Shown here: positions 31,056 through 38,674 of the stretch, piece by piece
Numbering within the stretch: position 1 is the stretch's first letter
Layout of the letters: each line of letters starts with the position of its first letter
From: Orbaceae bacterium ESL0727
Lineage (GTDB): Bacteria; Pseudomonadota; Gammaproteobacteria; Enterobacterales; Orbaceae
Length of the DNA stretch: 64,000 bases
NCBI GenBank assembly: GCA_029433345.1
Contig: JAQTHY010000001.1
Location: 1,736,001 to 1,800,000, forward strand
Reading direction: 5' to 3'
Made by a program: the position numbers and the translations under genes
Notes under the pieces: model-generated
Seen by the model: the letters and a program-made list of their open reading frames with translations, nothing else
What the model was told of the DNA's origin: nothing
The model's database searches: none

Positions 31056-31131
31056 GCGGGAATAACTCAGTTGGTAGAGTGCAACCTTCCCAAGGTTGAT
31101 GTCGCGAGTTCGAACCTCGTTTCCCGCTCCA
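31056..31131 (+). tRNA. tRNA-Gly (CCC anticodon)
   Basis: 76 nt, full cloverleaf: acceptor GCGGGAA / TTCCCGC, D-arm with AGTTGGTAGA, anticodon stem CAACC / GGTTG around TTCCCAA, T-arm GCGAG-TTCGAAC-CTCGT, and CCA encoded. The loop gives CCC at 34-36. The body, however, matches the E. coli glyVWXY type (GCC anticodon), not E. coli glyU (CCC). The 10-25 pair is A-T instead of G-C, a compensated change. It lies at the left edge of the accessory-looking block. Confidence 0.93.
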
Positions 31132-31637
31132 AATATTAATTTAGGTAGTTTCAATAAAGATATAAATATATTAAAAATTAAAGTATTCAATATTTTCTTA
31201 GTCTTATGATATAAGGTTTACAATTACCGTTATTTAATCAATAAATTGTCTTGCCATTTATTATTCTATGTCGTCGACTCATCGATGTAACTTTGCAAAG
31301 CTTAGTCTTTTATCTCATAAATATAATTCCTGTCACATCGATTACAATATAATATAAGTAAGCAACCGACAATCAAAATTAAAATACACCTTATTTTAGC
31401 AAACACTGAACAAAAGCATCATTTTCAAAGCGACAGCTAGAAAGTGATGCTATTTAACTATCCTATATCAGACTTTAATTATTAAACAATTAAACCTATT
31501 TATAAGTCATAATAGATGCATTTAAAACAAGCATTAAGCCACTTTGCTAAACAAATAAGAGGAATTATAAAACTGTACATGATAGGTGACAAATAAATGA
31601 TAAACCAAGAAAAAGACTAGACTATAAGACACAAAAC

Positions 31638-31671
31638 CAATCTTTTACAAAAAAGGATTTATACTTCGTAC
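31638..31671. repeat. Second dispersed motif, copy near 31.6 kb
   Basis: The stretch with tcttttacaaaaaa and atacttcgtact resembles the stretch just before site A (17435-17469: tcttttacaaaaa ... acttcgtact). About 30 of 35 positions agree by eye. No two-arm site follows here. It overlaps the end of the decayed reading frame below. Confidence 0.5.
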
Positions 31672-32015
31672 TTGATTAGCCATACAAGATAGGATAAACC
31701 TGCTGCAATCAGCACGACTAACCAATCAGGTTTTAAATATTAATAAGGCCAGTCAACCGAGAACTAATACAGAAAAAATTTACCATCAAGATAACTAAAC
31801 AAAAATATAAAAACTAATTAACAAACCTAACTTAACAAAGCCATAATCTACTGGTGTAATCAAACCAGCACAAATAGCACTATTGCTCCCCCATAACCCT
31901 GGATATGTTTGGGCATAAGATGCAATACAATATTACCAACAATAGAGTTACACCAATAAATAAGCCATTGCCATGACTTTGATAGAGTTGTGGCATGGGG
32001 ATAGCAGCAGGAGGT
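31659..32015 (-). pseudogene. Decayed membrane-protein gene (transporter-like fragments)
   Basis: On the minus strand three hydrophobic, protein-like stretches appear in different frames. One is HGNGLFIGVTLLLVILYC near 31990-31920. The second is 31923-31795, 42 codons containing LWGSNSAICAGLITPVDYGF and ending in a stop. The third is 31739-31659, 26 codons containing DWLVVLIAAGLSYLVWLIKY and ending in a stop. Frame changes and stops separate them, so this looks like the 3' remains of one or two membrane-protein genes. I cannot name the family. The rest of the 31132-32269 gap shows nothing I can identify. Confidence 0.45.
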
Positions 32016-32269
32016 TAGTTTTCTACTGCTAAAGGTTATACCTAAACTAATATTCAAATATACAATCCTTATATTTTTTAGCGCTACTTTTTTAATTGTT
32101 TTGCTTGTTAAGTTTTGTCTTAGTGTAATTATTTTTTAAGGCAAATTATTGTTTAAAAATATTGAAGTATGTTTAAGAAAATGTTTGGTTATACATGATA
32201 TTAAGTCTATCATTAAAGAATGTAATAATTTTCTATATAAAATAACAACAAAGTAAGGAATTAATATTT

Positions 32270-33694
32270 ATGTCTAGAATAGATTATTCGTCTTGGTTAA
32301 AGTTGTCTCTATCTATTTCAAATCTGAGACTAGATAAAAATAATCCCAGAATTCCATATTACATACCAACAAAAACAACTAAAGATATTCTTTCTTATTT
32401 ATTTGAACAAGAAAATATCGAAAATTTAGCTGAGAATATAGTAGATAAAGGCTTTATCAATCATGAACCAATATATGTAACAAAAGAGAATGATTATTAT
32501 GTTGTTATTGAAGGTAATCGAAGAATATCAGCTTTAAAATGTTTACTAAATCCATCACAAGCCCCATCTGTTAAATTGACAAGAAAGTTTGAGAAATTAA
32601 AAAATAAATTAGGAAATGATCTTATAGATAAAGTTGAAGTATATGTTGCGTCATCTAGGATTGATGCTCAAAATGTGCTGTTTGAATTACATGCAGAAGG
32701 AAAATTACAATGGAACCGTCAGCAAAAAAACAATTTTATTGTTGACGCTGGCGCAACTAGTGGAGAATCAATAGAAGAAATTGCCGCTAGATTTAATGTA
32801 AAACCATCTGAAATTCAAGATTCTGTGCAAGAATACTACTTAAATCGATATTTTACCGAATTAGGTCTGCCAACTGATATAGAAGAAAAAGCTCTAAATA
32901 CTAATTTTAGCCTAACTAATTTATCTAGATTGGTTAATACTAATTTATTTAAACAAATAACTGGTTTTAAAATTAATGATGGAAAATTACAAACTCAAAT
33001 ATCCAAAAATAAATTTAATTATCTTATAAGCTACTTTGTTAAAGATATAATTGATAAGATTGTGGTTACGTCACTTGATGATGACCGTTTTTATCTTGAT
33101 ATTAATAAACATACACCTGTGTTATTCTTTGATCGTTATATTAAAAATACCTCTTTACCTTTTATAACCAGTGAATCAATTTGTTCTGTGGCTGAATTAA
33201 TCTCATCACAAACAAAGCAATTAGATGAATTTTACTTTATCGGTTGTGATCTGCAATTAACCACCATTAATTCCCGATTAGAAGGATTTAAACAAGGATT
33301 GAGTAAAGCAGGATTAAAACTGAATGATGATTGGATTATTAGTGCAGATTATAGAGAAAATAGGGGGTATGAATTAATCAAACAGGTTCATCGCAAATTA
33401 GGGCGACTCCCAAAAGCAATCTTTACCCCTTCTTGTAACATATTACAGGAAATATTAAGCTACCTTGTTGAAATCAACGCTAAACAAAAAGATATTTACC
33501 TCTGTTCTTATGATCATAATATTTACTTTGATTATATTTGCTACCCTATTGATGCCATCGCCCAAGATTACGCAAGCATGGCGAAAGCTTGCGTTGATAC
33601 CACTAATAAACTAATCAACTTTAAACCATTAAAAAACCGTACTATTTTTATTAAGCCGCAGATTGTTTGGGATAGTAAGCAACAGGGTAGTTAA
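32270..33694 (+). CDS. Chimeric protein: ParB-like nuclease domain fused to Cra/FruR-type effector domain
   Basis: 474 residues in one open frame; AAGGA lies 12 nt before the ATG. Residues of about 10-110 are a ParB/sulfiredoxin-fold domain with VVIEGNRRISALK (E81-G-N-R-R), and residues of about 155-185 look like a helix-turn-helix (ESIEEIAARFNVKPSEIQ). From about residue 262 the text changes to that of a LacI-family ligand-binding domain: VLFFDRYI, FYFIGCDLQLTTINSRLEGF, PKAIFTPSCNILQEIL, ICYPIDAIAQDYASMAKAC. This aligns from memory with the last ~210 residues of E. coli Cra (FLGALPE, PQALFTTSFALLQGV, QCPVLAVAQRHRDVAE). The N-terminal Cra DNA-binding domain is absent. Function unknown; it may be a recombination product or a sensor fusion. 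Confidence 0.75.
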   Translation: MSRIDYSSWLKLSLSISNLRLDKNNPRIPYYIPTKTTKDILSYLFEQENIENLAENIVDKGFINHEPIYVTKENDYYVVIEGNRRISALKCLLNPSQAPSVKLTRKFEKLKNKLGNDLIDKVEVYVASSRIDAQNVLFELHAEGKLQWNRQQKNNFIVDAGATSGESIEEIAARFNVKPSEIQDSVQEYYLNRYFTELGLPTDIEEKALNTNFSLTNLSRLVNTNLFKQITGFKINDGKLQTQISKNKFNYLISYFVKDIIDKIVVTSLDDDRFYLDINKHTPVLFFDRYIKNTSLPFITSESICSVAELISSQTKQLDEFYFIGCDLQLTTINSRLEGFKQGLSKAGLKLNDDWIISADYRENRGYELIKQVHRKLGRLPKAIFTPSCNILQEILSYLVEINAKQKDIYLCSYDHNIYFDYICYPIDAIAQDYASMAKACVDTTNKLINFKPLKNRTIFIKPQIVWDSKQQGS

Positions 33695-33785
33695 CTGAAC
33701 TTTTGACCATATGAGTGTTTGGATAAAAAATTTACTTAATTATTCAATTATCTAATAAAGCAAAAATTAAAATTAGAGTACCTGA

Positions 33786-34322
33786 CTATTCACCTAATGA
33801 AAGATGTAAAATTGTGTAAATTTTTTTATCTTGGCTCTCAACAGGTTTATCACCAAAAAAGGTAAAGGTCACATATTTCCATTTATCTGGATTATAGATA
33901 ACCACCTTACCTAGTTCCCCTGCATATTTTGTCGTTTTAAAATCAAAATCTTTAAGTGAGCGCTGTTCTAAAATATCTGATTGTTCTTCTAACACAAATT
34001 TGCTCTTTGAGAATGATTCACCTAAATCAATACTTGCTGTGACACCAATCTCAATATGCTCCCAACCGAAGGAAGAGATGATGTTGTCGAAATAACCCTC
34101 GAAAATAAATTTGGTCATTCCTTCCGTTTTTTTCCAAACATAGAGCGGGCAGTAGCTGTTAGTAAATGATCCGTCTGTTGAATCTTTTTCGGTAATTAGA
34201 TAAGCCTTAAATAGTAAGTCTTGAAATTTATCTGTTTTGTATCCGTTGTTTGATACACGATTTTTAATAATATCCATCTGATAATCAGCTGGTAAATTAA
34301 TTTTATATTGCATAGCTTGCAT
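33786..34322 (-). CDS. DUF4865 family protein
   Basis: A 178-residue protein whose N-terminus (MQYKINLPADYQMDIIKNRV) and the motifs YCPLYVWKKTEGMTKFIF and YFDNIISSFGW match the DUF4865 family. This is a family of small proteins often next to LysR regulators, with no known function. No signal peptide or membrane segment. ATG 34322 has GGAGA 6 nt upstream. It is divergent from the LysR gene, with about 120 nt between them, the usual layout for a LysR-controlled target. Confidence 0.75.
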   Translation of the reverse strand: MQAMQYKINLPADYQMDIIKNRVSNNGYKTDKFQDLLFKAYLITEKDSTDGSFTNSYCPLYVWKKTEGMTKFIFEGYFDNIISSFGWEHIEIGVTASIDLGESFSKSKFVLEEQSDILEQRSLKDFDFKTTKYAGELGKVVIYNPDKWKYVTFTFFGDKPVESQDKKIYTILHLSLGE

Positions 34323-34442
34323 AATTGTCTCCTTTTTTAATAAGAAATTTAATTGTCGAGGATGATTATAATAATGTGATTGATGTTCGAATAATCTTAA
34401 TTTACAATTTGGGTATCATAAAAAGTGATAAGGTCAAAGGTT

Positions 34443-35171
34443 ATGGATTTGAAAGATTTAACTATTTTCAAAACTATTTATGAAACAACAACCTTAAATC
34501 AGGCTTCAAAAATTTTAGGTTGTACGCAATCTAACATTACAGCTCGTCTAAAGAAGTTAGAATATGAGTTTAAAACGACATTTTTTATAAGATCTTACAA
34601 TGGCGTTAAAATCACGGAGGACGGTGTAAAGTTCTACAAATTTGCATTAGAGACGTTAAACAAAATTAATACATTAAAACAGGGTTTTATCAATCAAAAA
34701 AGGAAAGTTTTAACATCTGAACTATTACTTAGGTTTGTTGTTATTGATAACCCTAACTATTCGCTCACGACAACAGATATAGAGAATAAAAAAACAGGTG
34801 AAATAGAAAATGAGCTTATACACAACTATTATGATCAAGTAATCACATTTAACAGTTTAAATAGTTTTGATTATCAACTTAGTCGAACAGAGGAGTTAGC
34901 AATCTGCTTATTACAAACTAGTTTTGCTAATAACCGTAATTTACCTATATTGATAAATCGAGATAAAGCCTGTCCTCTTAGAAAGTTGAGTATCGAACAG
35001 ACGTCAAATGATAAAAAAATGGTTGAAATTGACTCATTAGAAAATATCTTACATTTAGTAAAAATAGGTAAAGGGATCGCATTTTTACCGCAGAGTTTAA
35101 CAGAACAGGGATATAAAGCTGTTGATAAAACTGTTTACTCTATTCAATATTACCAATACGATCATAAGTAG
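34443..35171 (+). CDS. LysR-family transcriptional regulator, short
   Basis: The N-terminal winged helix-turn-helix is clear: LKDLTIFKTIYETTTLNQAS, then CTQSNITARLKKLEYEF and GVKITEDGVKFYKFA, followed by a linker helix. The effector domain is short and divergent; total length is about 242 residues against 290-310 for most LysR proteins, so part of the co-inducer domain is missing. The C-terminal part IGKGIAFLPQSLTEQGYKAV is typical. I use ATG 34443; a GTG at 34425 is possible. Probable regulator of the divergent DUF4865 gene. The inducer is not deducible. Confidence 0.82.
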   Translation: MDLKDLTIFKTIYETTTLNQASKILGCTQSNITARLKKLEYEFKTTFFIRSYNGVKITEDGVKFYKFALETLNKINTLKQGFINQKRKVLTSELLLRFVVIDNPNYSLTTTDIENKKTGEIENELIHNYYDQVITFNSLNSFDYQLSRTEELAICLLQTSFANNRNLPILINRDKACPLRKLSIEQTSNDKKMVEIDSLENILHLVKIGKGIAFLPQSLTEQGYKAVDKTVYSIQYYQYDHK

Positions 35172-35251
35172 TAATATATTTTTTATTATCTGATTGACTA
35201 CTTTTATCAACGATGAATAAAAGTCATCAATTTAAGAGCAAAAAATAGTAA

Positions 35252-36244
35252 TTAAATACCCAGATCCACAATATAGCGACCTCTAATTTGCCCCGCAATC
35301 ATCTCTTCCGCCACTTTTTGACACTCATTAAGGGAAATGGTGTGGGTAATACGATTAAGCTGTTGTTCATCCAGATGAGTTGCGAGTAAGTCCCATGCAG
35401 CAACCCGTTTTGGATATGGTGCCATCACGCTATCAATACCGGCTAATGTAATGCCCCTTAAAATAAAAGGTGCTACAGTAGATGGGAAATCTAAGCCTTG
35501 CGCTAGTCCACAAGCCGCCACAATGCCACCATATTGGATTTGAGCACAAACATTGGCTAAGGCGTGTGAACCGAGCACATCGATAGCTGCGGCCCATTGC
35601 TCTTTTTGCAACGGCTTCCCTACTTCGCTCAATGTTCGACTATCAATAACATGATTAGCGCCTAATTGTTGGAGATAATCGATATTATCTATTTTCGATG
35701 TGGCGGCAGTGATTGAATACCCCAATTTAGCCAATAACAGAATAGCAATCGAGCCAACGCCACCTGTTGCGCCAGTGACCAAAATATTGCCTTGTTCAGG
35801 TTTGATGCCATGTTTAATAATGCTTTGCACACACAATGCTGCTGTATAGCCAGCAGTACCCATACTCATCGCTTGCTTTGGTGTTAGATTTTTGGGTAAC
35901 GGAATTAACCAGTCTGATTTTAAATGCGCATATTGACTCAAACATCCCCAATGTGTTTCACCACAACCCCAGCCATTTAGAATAACTAAGTCGCCTTCTT
36001 TATATTGATCACTGGTACTATTAATAATAGTGCCAACACCATCAATACCCGGCACCATCGGCCACATTCGTACTACAGGGCCTTTATTCGTTATCGCCAA
36101 CGCATCTTTATAATTAATGCTGGAATAGTGGATTTCAATTAGCGTATCCCCTTCTTGCTTCAATAACGCTTCTTGGGTTAGAGACGTCACTTTATTTGAA
36201 AAGCCGGTTATATTTTTCTCTAATAAAATCGCTTTAAATGACAT
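35252..36244 (-). CDS. acuI: Acrylyl-CoA reductase (AcuI/YhdH-type MDR oxidoreductase)
   Basis: NADPH-dependent medium-chain reductase reducing acryloyl-CoA to propionyl-CoA, a detoxifying reaction, in the cytosol. The 330 residues read like E. coli YhdH/AcuI: SSINYKDALAITNKG, MVPGIDGVGTI, GWGCGETHWGCLSQYA, the nucleotide loop VTGATGGVGSIAILLLAK, AACGLAQGLDFPSTVAPFIL, and the end IRGRYIVDLG. No zinc-ligand set, as expected for this subgroup. It lies 33 nt downstream of the HAD gene on the same strand. Confidence 0.92.
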   Translation of the reverse strand: MSFKAILLEKNITGFSNKVTSLTQEALLKQEGDTLIEIHYSSINYKDALAITNKGPVVRMWPMVPGIDGVGTIINSTSDQYKEGDLVILNGWGCGETHWGCLSQYAHLKSDWLIPLPKNLTPKQAMSMGTAGYTAALCVQSIIKHGIKPEQGNILVTGATGGVGSIAILLLAKLGYSITAATSKIDNIDYLQQLGANHVIDSRTLSEVGKPLQKEQWAAAIDVLGSHALANVCAQIQYGGIVAACGLAQGLDFPSTVAPFILRGITLAGIDSVMAPYPKRVAAWDLLATHLDEQQLNRITHTISLNECQKVAEEMIAGQIRGRYIVDLGI

Positions 36245-36276
36245 ATCGTGATCCTTTTATAAACTATTAATCAAAT

Positions 36277-37077
36277 TCACGGTTGCAGCAACAATAGCCG
36301 TTTGATTGTCTCTTGCACAGCATTCTCATCATTATATCCAGTGATAAAATTTGCGACATCTTGCGTTTCCTTAAACGCATTTCTCATTGCAAAGCTATAT
36401 TCAGCCATTGTAAGCAATTCGATATCATTATAGCCATCACCAAAAGCCATCGTTTCAGACTTAGTCACTTCGAGTAACGCTTGCAGTTTGCCGATAGTTG
36501 TACCTTTGTGAACACCTAACGCAGTTATATCCATCCATGCATCTTCTGAGACAATGATATACACATGGGTATCAAAATCTGATAAATAAGATCGGATCTG
36601 TTGACATTGATTATCTTCATCATAAACGGTAATTTTAACGAAATCTGACGTTATTGCAGCAAAACTATCTACTTCAATAATATTGCTATATGAATGACGA
36701 AGCTTATTTTTAAGCTTGGGTGGTGTATCGGCGCGAATAACCGCCCCATCAGAAATACAGGCAATAATGACATGTTGGGAATCGATTTGTTCAAGCATAT
36801 AGATAATTCGTTGTCCGAGTTCATTTCGAATCAATGATTGATAAATAAATTGTCCATTATATTTTATGCGAGTAGCACTATCGCCAACAATCCAGAGATC
36901 CTTAAGATTATCACCAAACAACTCTTCAACTCTTTCGCACTGTTTGCCTGTGCAAACAGCAAAATGAACGTTTTTCTCTTGCATCAGTTTCCGTATCGTT
37001 TTAAACGATTCCCGATCATAGTCTCCTTGACTATTAAGAAACGTACCATCTAAATCAGTAATAATAAGTTTAATCAT
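36277..37077 (-). CDS. ybjI: HAD-superfamily (Cof-type) sugar-phosphate phosphatase, YbjI-like
   Basis: A 266-residue HAD phosphatase with a type C2b cap: motif I IITDLDGTFLNSQG (nucleophile Asp), motif II AVCTGK, motif III Lys in GVHKGTTIGKLQ, motif IV AFGDGYNDIELLTMA. E. coli YbjI dephosphorylates flavin and sugar phosphates in vitro. It sits 41 nt after the MFS gene at 38.2 kb on the same strand, which matches the E. coli ybjI/ybjJ pairing and supports the symbol. Confidence 0.82.
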   Translation of the reverse strand: MIKLIITDLDGTFLNSQGDYDRESFKTIRKLMQEKNVHFAVCTGKQCERVEELFGDNLKDLWIVGDSATRIKYNGQFIYQSLIRNELGQRIIYMLEQIDSQHVIIACISDGAVIRADTPPKLKNKLRHSYSNIIEVDSFAAITSDFVKITVYDEDNQCQQIRSYLSDFDTHVYIIVSEDAWMDITALGVHKGTTIGKLQALLEVTKSETMAFGDGYNDIELLTMAEYSFAMRNAFKETQDVANFITGYNDENAVQETIKRLLLLQP

Positions 37078-37118
37078 TGTGAAGAAACACCTTTTCTATC
37101 TAATGAGTACGTTTCTAC

Positions 37119-38249
37119 CTAGTTAGTACGCTGTAAAATCGTTCTAATACTAAAAGCCAACATAGCGGCAATAACAATCAATACAGTAACCAAAACAAAA
37201 CCATATACGATCGAACTGTAATGTGCAATACCACTAATAATTGCTGGACCGGCCAAAATACCAATATAGCCCATTGTGGTCACTGCCGGCACAGCGGTTA
37301 TTTGTGACATGCTTTTTTGTTTACCAATTTGCGAGAACATGATAGGAACAATGTTTGAGCAACCTATGCCAATTAACACATAACCAGATAGAATGAATGG
37401 CAATGTCATACTATTAATAACGGTGATAAAACCGACTGTCGCAAATAGCGTTCCAATTAACACCACCCCAAAAGATCCAAAGCGAGCGACAATAGCATCG
37501 CCACTCAGTCGGCCAAGTGTCATGGCTATCGAAAAAGCAGCAAAACCAAGTCCACCTTCTGTTGCCGCGATGCCCCGATTATCAACCAAATAGACAGCAC
37601 TCCAATCAAGTACGGTCCCTTCTGCCATAAAAAAGATAAAACAGATTAATCCGAAAATGATCACAACACCTTTAGGAAAGGCAAAAGTAGGACCTTCTGC
37701 AGGATTAGCGTAAGGCAACAATTTTTTATAACTGATGAACAAAAACGCAAGTATGAGGGCGCTCATAATCAGTGTAGAGACAATGACATGGCAACCTATT
37801 ATGAGTAAGCATGTCATGGTACCTGCCCCCACAATGCCCCCAACACTATACATACCATGGAATCCTGACATTAATGGTTTAGGCGCCGATTTTTCAACTA
37901 AAATGGCTTGGACATTCATCGCACAGTCCATGATTCCTGATCCCATCCCAAATATAAAAAGCGTGATAGCCAGCAATAGTGGATCAGTTATGATGGCCAA
38001 AAATGGAATAATCACAATGATCATAATCGCGGCCGCAGCGATGACTTTCTGACAACCTAACTTAGAGGTTAAAGAACCTGTTAATGGCATAGCTGCCATC
38101 GCACCAAATCCCAAGCAAAGCAGTAAAAAACCCAGTGTCGCATCGCTCACACCTGTATTGACTTTTGCGTAAGGGACAATAACGGCCCAGCTGGCACTAA
38201 TAATACCTGACATAAGAAAGATGATTCGTGTAGATATTTTTTCATTCAT
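37119..38249 (-). CDS. ybjJ: MFS transporter, YbjJ-like
   Basis: A 376-residue major facilitator with about 12 hydrophobic segments. Recognisable stretches are LGFLLLCLGFGAMAAMPLTG, SGIMDCAMNVQAILVEK, GFHGMYSVGGIVGAG and AEGTVLDWSAVYL; the DCAMN and WSAVYL motifs are characteristic of the YbjJ branch. The substrate is unknown. It is upstream of the ybjI-type phosphatase on the same strand; in E. coli the two genes are neighbours, so they may act on the same compound class. Confidence 0.82.
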   Translation of the reverse strand: MNEKISTRIIFLMSGIISASWAVIVPYAKVNTGVSDATLGFLLLCLGFGAMAAMPLTGSLTSKLGCQKVIAAAAIMIIVIIPFLAIITDPLLLAITLFIFGMGSGIMDCAMNVQAILVEKSAPKPLMSGFHGMYSVGGIVGAGTMTCLLIIGCHVIVSTLIMSALILAFLFISYKKLLPYANPAEGPTFAFPKGVVIIFGLICFIFFMAEGTVLDWSAVYLVDNRGIAATEGGLGFAAFSIAMTLGRLSGDAIVARFGSFGVVLIGTLFATVGFITVINSMTLPFILSGYVLIGIGCSNIVPIMFSQIGKQKSMSQITAVPAVTTMGYIGILAGPAIISGIAHYSSIVYGFVLVTVLIVIAAMLAFSIRTILQRTN

Positions 38250-38380
38250 ATCAAAGACTCACATTATCAAAACGATTATTTTAAGCGGTATATCAAAGAT
38301 ACCATACCGTTTATCATTTGCGATATAAATTACTAAAATATTTAGATTATTTTTATGAAATCATACCGTCAATAAAAAAA

Positions 38381-38522
38381 GCCAATCCGGCAGGAAGAAT
38401 TACCCCTAGGGCTTATCGATTTTTTGCAGTAATATGACAAAATTTGTACGGTGGTAAATATGGATGATGGTTATTATGCCTAAATAAATCGATAAGTTGG
38501 CCATTAGGCAGATTGGATTACC
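38381..38522. repeat. Long imperfect inverted repeat between ybjJ and mutS
   Basis: The left arm (from ccaatccggcagg to ggcttatcgatttttt, about 38382-38426) pairs imperfectly with the right arm (aaatcgataagttggcc to ggcagattgg, about 38485-38517). The inner CTTATCGATTT / AAATCGATAAG and outer CCAATC / GATTGG parts are exact. A spacer of about 60 nt separates them. It could be a small MITE-like remnant or a structured intergenic RNA. No gene is visible in the 425-nt gap. Confidence 0.5.
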
Positions 38523-38674
38523 ATGGGCAGATTATGCTACACTCAATCATACAGTATTGACTACACTCATAACCATAATCAACGATAATCACCTAAGATT
38601 TGATGATTTTGAGTGATTCAAAATCAGACAACAATATAATTAATTAAATTGAAATTAAACTATAAGATATCACC

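Noticed and set aside
31860-32057. A 65-codon open frame on the minus strand in the pre-chimera gap
   Set aside because: It mixes frames of the decayed membrane-protein gene; the better protein-like text is in other frames, so it is annotated as part of the pseudogene.
31111-35250. Attachment-site repeat of the tRNA-Gly 3' end on the far side of the accessory block
   Set aside because: I looked for a second CGAACCTCGTTTCCCGC-type sequence and found none, so no attL/attR pair is claimed.
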